Of a stretch of DNA of 26,596 nt, positions 23,498 through 26,596 are shown in pieces. The first letter of the stretch is position 1. Every line of letters begins with the position of its first letter. The stretch is from Gemmatimonadales bacterium (GTDB taxonomy: Bacteria; Gemmatimonadota; Gemmatimonadetes; Gemmatimonadales; GWC2-71-9). The translations under genes were made by a program, and so were the position numbers. Below the pieces are notes generated by a model. It was not told the origin of the DNA and did not search any database. It saw only the letters and a list, made by a program, of their open reading frames with translations. The DNA is taken from NCBI GenBank assembly GCA_025929805.1, contig JAICPP010000011.1, positions 1 to 26,596 of the forward strand. Reading direction: 5' to 3'.

Positions 23498-25663
23498 TCA
23501 CAGCTTCGTTCTCCGAAGAAGTTGGGCGTTCAGCGCCACGATGACGGTGCTCGCAGACATCAGAATCGCGGCGACGGCTGGGGTAAGCAGGATGCCAAAG
23601 GAGGCGAACACACCGGCGGCGGCCGGTATGGCTACGATGTTGTAACCGGCGGCCCACCAGAGATTCTGAACCATCTTCCGGTAGCTCGCTCGGGACAGGG
23701 TCACGATCCGGGGGAGATCCCGGGGGTCGCTCCGGATCAGAACGATGTCTCCGGCCTCGACCGCCACATCGGTTCCGGCCCCGATGGCCACGCCGACATC
23801 CGCCGTGACCAGCGCCGGAGCGTCGTTCACCCCGTCACCTACCATGGCCACGCGTTTCCCTTGGCGTTGCAGCTCCTGGATTTTGGCGGCCTTCTCCTCC
23901 GGCAGAACCTGGGCGAACACGGTATCGATACCCAGCTCCCGAGCTACCGCATCGGCCACAGGCCGAGCGTCGCCGGTGAGCATGGCGACTTCGATGCCCA
24001 GCCGGTGCAGCCGGTCAACCGCTTCGCGAGACTCCGGGCGGATCGCGTCTGCCACCGCGAACGCCGCGAGTAGCCGAGCCCCCTCGATCAGATAGATCAC
24101 GGCCTGGCCCTTTGCGGCTGCGCTGTCGGTAAACTCCGCCAGCTCTGCCGGCATCGTGAGATTCAGCTTCCGCAACAGGTTCGGCCCACCAACCGCTAGT
24201 CTGCGTCCGTCCACCACCGCCTCGACACCCTGTCCGGCAATCGCCTTGAAGTTGGAAACGTGGGGAAGCTTCAGCGCGTGCTCACCGGCGCTGGTCATGA
24301 TCGCCCGTGCCACCGGATGCTCGGCATCCTGCTCCACCGCGGCGGCCAGGCGGAGCGCGTCCGATTCCGTCACTCCCTCGGTTGTCCGGGCTGCGATCAC
24401 CCGGTGTTCACCCAGCGTGAGGGTACCGGTCTTGTCGAACACTACCACATCGAGCAACCGAGCCTCTTCCAGACCTCGTCTGTCTCGTACCAGAAGCCCA
24501 CTCTGCGCCCCCAGCGTGGTCGAGATCGCGATCACCAGAGGCACCGCCAATCCCAGGGCGTGGGGGCAGGCTATGACCAGCACGCTCACCAGCCGCTCGA
24601 CCGCGAAAGCGGTGTCCGCTCCCGCTCCCAGCCACGCAATGAGCGTCGCGGTGCCCGCGCCCAGCGCTACCATGGTCAACCAGAACGCCGCCCGATCGGC
24701 CAGTGCCTGGGCCCGGCTGCGAGACTGCTGGGCCTGCTCCACTAGGCGCATGATCCCGGCGAGTGTGGTTCGCTCACCGGTTCCGGTTACCTCGACTCGC
24801 AGGGATCCCGACTCATTGACGGTACCTGCGATCACGAGATCACCCGGATTCTTTGCCACCGGACGCGACTCCCCTGTAATCATGGACTCGTTTACGCTGG
24901 TGTGGCCCTCGCGCACCCGGCCATCGGCGGGGACGCGCGCACCGGGGCGGATCAGTACCAGGTCACCCTCGCGCAGCTGAGTGACCGGCACTTCTTCCGT
25001 GCGCTCACCGGCTGTCTCCGCGATCAGCCGAACGGCACTGTCCGGCAGCAGCTTCGCCAGCTCGGCCAAGGCCCCCTGCGCCTGACTGATGGAACGCATC
25101 TCGATCCAGTGGCCCAGCAGCATGATGGTGACCAGGGTCGCGAGCTCCTCCCACAGCGGCATCCCCGGATAGCCCAAGGTCACAGCGAGGCTGAAGACGA
25201 AGGCGACTGTGATGGCCAGGGCAATCAGCGTCATCATTCCGGGCAGGCGGGCTCGAAGCTCACGAACTGCACCCTGAATGAACGGGGTTCCCCCATACAG
25301 GAAGACCGCTGTGCCGAACACGGCCGGGATCCAGCGAGCGCCGGGGATCAGCGGGGGCGTGTAGTTGAACACACGCTGGAGCATGTGGCCCCAGATGAGC
25401 GTGGGAATGGTGAGTCCGAGTGAGATCCAGAACTTGTCGCGGAACATGGCGACACTGTGACCGGCGTGCTTGTCGTGCCCGCCATGGCCGGCATGCCTCG
25501 CCTCGGCTGCCGTATCGTGTCCCGGGTGGAGCATGCCCGACTGATGGGCGTGGCCTCGGTGATCGCTCCCGCGCCGACCAGGCTCCTCGAGCTCCGGGTG
25601 CTCGGGGTAGCCGGGTTCCGCGGGAGTCGTGGTGGTGTGGCTGTGGTGATTATGGTCTTTCAT
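23498..25663 (-). CDS. copB: CopB-type (P1B-3) copper/silver-translocating ATPase
   Basis: A 721-residue P-type ATPase. The first 70 residues carry 15 His (HNHHSH, then several GH and HxGH pairs), the His-rich N-terminus of CopB-type pumps, and no MxCxxC domain. About six helices flank the A-domain (TGES, near 262-265). The ion-binding helix has VIACPHALGL, and the CPH triad (about 365-367) marks P1B-3. The phosphorylation site is VVFDKTGTLTLG (Asp about 409) and the hinge GDGVNDAPAL lies near 608-617. The last two helices have AGYNIVAIP and MSASTVIVALNA, as in CopB. It exports Cu and/or Ag from the cytosol. The start at ATG 25663 has little Shine-Dalgarno. It is 66 bases after the chaperone gene; a CCCGTT/AACGGG dyad (25691-25714) lies in the gap. 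Confidence 0.96.
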   Translation of the reverse strand: MKDHNHHSHTTTTPAEPGYPEHPELEEPGRRGSDHRGHAHQSGMLHPGHDTAAEARHAGHGGHDKHAGHSVAMFRDKFWISLGLTIPTLIWGHMLQRVFNYTPPLIPGARWIPAVFGTAVFLYGGTPFIQGAVRELRARLPGMMTLIALAITVAFVFSLAVTLGYPGMPLWEELATLVTIMLLGHWIEMRSISQAQGALAELAKLLPDSAVRLIAETAGERTEEVPVTQLREGDLVLIRPGARVPADGRVREGHTSVNESMITGESRPVAKNPGDLVIAGTVNESGSLRVEVTGTGERTTLAGIMRLVEQAQQSRSRAQALADRAAFWLTMVALGAGTATLIAWLGAGADTAFAVERLVSVLVIACPHALGLAVPLVIAISTTLGAQSGLLVRDRRGLEEARLLDVVVFDKTGTLTLGEHRVIAARTTEGVTESDALRLAAAVEQDAEHPVARAIMTSAGEHALKLPHVSNFKAIAGQGVEAVVDGRRLAVGGPNLLRKLNLTMPAELAEFTDSAAAKGQAVIYLIEGARLLAAFAVADAIRPESREAVDRLHRLGIEVAMLTGDARPVADAVARELGIDTVFAQVLPEEKAAKIQELQRQGKRVAMVGDGVNDAPALVTADVGVAIGAGTDVAVEAGDIVLIRSDPRDLPRIVTLSRASYRKMVQNLWWAAGYNIVAIPAAAGVFASFGILLTPAVAAILMSASTVIVALNAQLLRRTKL

Positions 25664-25690
25664 GATGGCGCTTAGCCGTAGGTGAGGGTT

Positions 25691-25714
25691 CCCGTTGCCT
25701 ACCCTAATAACGGG
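25691..25714. promoter_or_regulatory. Six-base dyad in the copZ-copB gap
   Basis: CCCGTT (25691-25696) and AACGGG (25709-25714) surround a 12-base loop in the 66 bases between the chaperone and copB. On the outer sides GGTTCCC occurs twice as a direct repeat (25688-25694 and 25719-25725). It could be an operator, a translational element or chance; no U-tract is present. Confidence 0.25.
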
Positions 25715-25729
25715 AGAAGGTTCCCAGCA

Positions 25730-25936
25730 TTACACCGTCAGGGCCTCGAACCCGGCCTTGACGATTGCCGACTGAATCGACTCAGGCGTGCTGAGTCTGG
25801 GATCATACGCCAGGGTGGCCCTGCCAACCTCCACCTCCCTGACCTCAACGCCCGGAAGGCGGGCCAGCGCGGTGCGTACACTGTTCACGCACCCGCCGCA
25901 GCTCATACCGGCTATTCGTAGAGACACTTCTTCCAT
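25730..25936 (-). CDS. copZ: Copper chaperone, HMA domain (CopZ-like)
   Basis: From ATG 25936 (GAGGA four bases upstream, overlapping the previous stop) the product is 68 residues: MEEVSLRIAGMSCGGCVNSV, then RTALARLPGVEVREVEVGRA, then a C-terminal helix ending FEALTV. The metal motif MSCGGC (MxCxxC) sits on the first loop with the usual LRI strand before it and a ferredoxin-like fold after. A longer frame to 26101 would add unrelated residues and is set aside. Such chaperones bind Cu(I) with the two Cys and pass it to copper ATPases. It starts seven bases after the stop of the upstream gene and is followed by copB, so chaperone and pump are probably made together. Confidence 0.92.
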   Translation of the reverse strand: MEEVSLRIAGMSCGGCVNSVRTALARLPGVEVREVEVGRATLAYDPRLSTPESIQSAIVKAGFEALTV

Positions 25937-25943
25937 GCGGTCC

Positions 25944-26596
25944 TCAGTGTTGATGCATTGTCGTGTCGGCCGGGCCCTGGTCTCCATGATTCCGATCATG
26001 CTGTTGAGCGGCAGGCCGACGAATCTCGCGCAGCAGGCCGGTGGACGGTCCACCCATCGCATCAACTCCGCCCATGTGTTCGGCCATCGCGCGCCACTCA
26101 TCGAGCGACATCACCTCCTGAGTGGGATCCTGCAACTTATCCAGCTGCTCCTCGATGACCTGGCCTTTGCGATCCTGCGGTATGGTGTCGGCAGTGAGGA
26201 TATCGGAGATGATGTCGTGCATCATATGCAGATTGTCGAAGATCGCCGCTGCCCGGGGATGTCTCGTGCTGAAGCGGGGCGCGACGGCCGTTGCCATAGG
26301 CATGTACCTGGGAAACCCACCCGGCGGGCTCTCCAGCATCGACCAGAAGCGCGCGACTGCCGCCTGCACTCCGGCTTTCTTGTCCGCCTCCGTTAGTGCT
26401 TCCAGGAACGGCTCGTATAGTCCGACCTGCAGCCAGTGATAGGCCCAAATCAAGCCGTTGAACTTGGGGTAGGTCTTGCGGAAGCGCTGGCTGAAATACT
26501 GCTCGTCCATGAGCACCATCGATTTCGGCTCAGCGGTAAAGGCGTACCTCCGCTTGCTCAGGTAGTAATCGGTGAGCCGCTCGATCAGCGAATCCC
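25944..26596 (-). CDS. Unrecognised protein heading the copZ-copB unit, cut by window edge
   Basis: This minus-strand frame is open to the right edge (no stop from 26596), so its start lies outside and the ATG at 26519 is probably internal. The visible 217 or so residues read LIERLTDYYLSKRRYAF, FSQRFRKTYPKFNGLIWAYH, FLEALTEADKKAGVQAAVAR, then RAAAIFDNLHMMHDIISDIL. A segment DEWRAMAEHMGGVDAMGGPS follows. It looks helical and soluble, with no signal seen in this part. The C-terminal 20 residues are His/Asp/Gln-rich (QQHDRNHGDQG and a final MHQH), a possible metal ligand. It is followed seven bases later by copZ, so it likely belongs to the same copper unit. I cannot assign a family. Confidence 0.75.
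   Translation of the reverse strand, partial: DSLIERLTDYYLSKRRYAFTAEPKSMVLMDEQYFSQRFRKTYPKFNGLIWAYHWLQVGLYEPFLEALTEADKKAGVQAAVARFWSMLESPPGGFPRYMPMATAVAPRFSTRHPRAAAIFDNLHMMHDIISDILTADTIPQDRKGQVIEEQLDKLQDPTQEVMSLDEWRAMAEHMGGVDAMGGPSTGLLREIRRPAAQQHDRNHGDQGPADTTMHQH

Noticed and set aside
1..26596. Mobile elements, CRISPR arrays, phage genes
   Set aside because: No transposase or integrase motif and no regularly spaced repeat were seen on either strand.

Overview
The window is GC-rich DNA with tightly packed genes, clear Shine-Dalgarno sequences and occasional GTG starts. It comes from a Gram-negative bacterium: there is a tripartite CusCBA-type exporter with a TolC-family channel, several lipoprotein signals, and System I (Ccm) cytochrome c maturation genes. 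The mix of families (Cys-type CcmE, DUF6766, DUF5676, Met/His-rich exported proteins) suggests Gemmatimonadota or a similar phylum. That placement is inference; no rRNA or marker gene is present. I see no insertion sequence, phage gene, CRISPR array, tRNA or rRNA.

Layout. (1) 1-3976: the 5' part of an M32 carboxypeptidase on the minus strand, running off the left edge, is divergent from an ATP-grasp-like protein. An exported YceI protein, a tandemly duplicated small membrane protein and a zinc-ribbon/membrane/helical-repeat protein follow. (2) 4041-7590: a compact cytochrome c maturation operon, ccmE (Cys-type), ccmF, a CcmH-like thiol protein with a Tat-like signal, and a short CcmI-like protein ending in a zinc ribbon. 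ccmABC and ccmG are not in the window. (3) 7660-13357: a hybrid PAS-PAS-kinase-receiver protein, a convergent and overlapping lipoprotein phosphohydrolase, a TauE/SafE permease behind a structured leader, a duplicated DUF6766 membrane protein and a DUF2231-Rieske fusion. (4) 13368-22704: about 9.3 kb of same-strand genes on the minus strand. In transcription order these are a DUF5676 membrane protein, an Ig-like Met-rich lipoprotein, a small His/Met/Cys exported protein, a TolC-type channel, CusB, CusA, an HD-GYP protein, a Met-rich exported protein and a small coiled-coil protein. (5) 22976-26596: a DGC-domain zinc-binding protein on the plus strand converges on a minus-strand copper set, which consists of an unrecognised protein running off the right edge, a CopZ-like chaperone and a CopB-type P1B ATPase with a His-rich N-terminus.

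How it fits together. The right half looks like a copper/silver detoxification region: a chaperone, an inner-membrane ATPase, a trans-envelope RND pump, and several Met/His-rich exported proteins that could buffer Cu(I) in the periplasm. No recognisable CueR, CsoR or CopRS regulator is present. The cytochrome c maturation operon is the other coherent system. Its membrane and zinc-ribbon companions may be a rearranged form of CcmI. The most interesting under-described elements are this CcmI-like/zinc-ribbon arrangement, the small exported metal-binding-like proteins of the cus cluster, the unrecognised gene heading the copZ-copB unit, and the leader RNA before the TauE gene.
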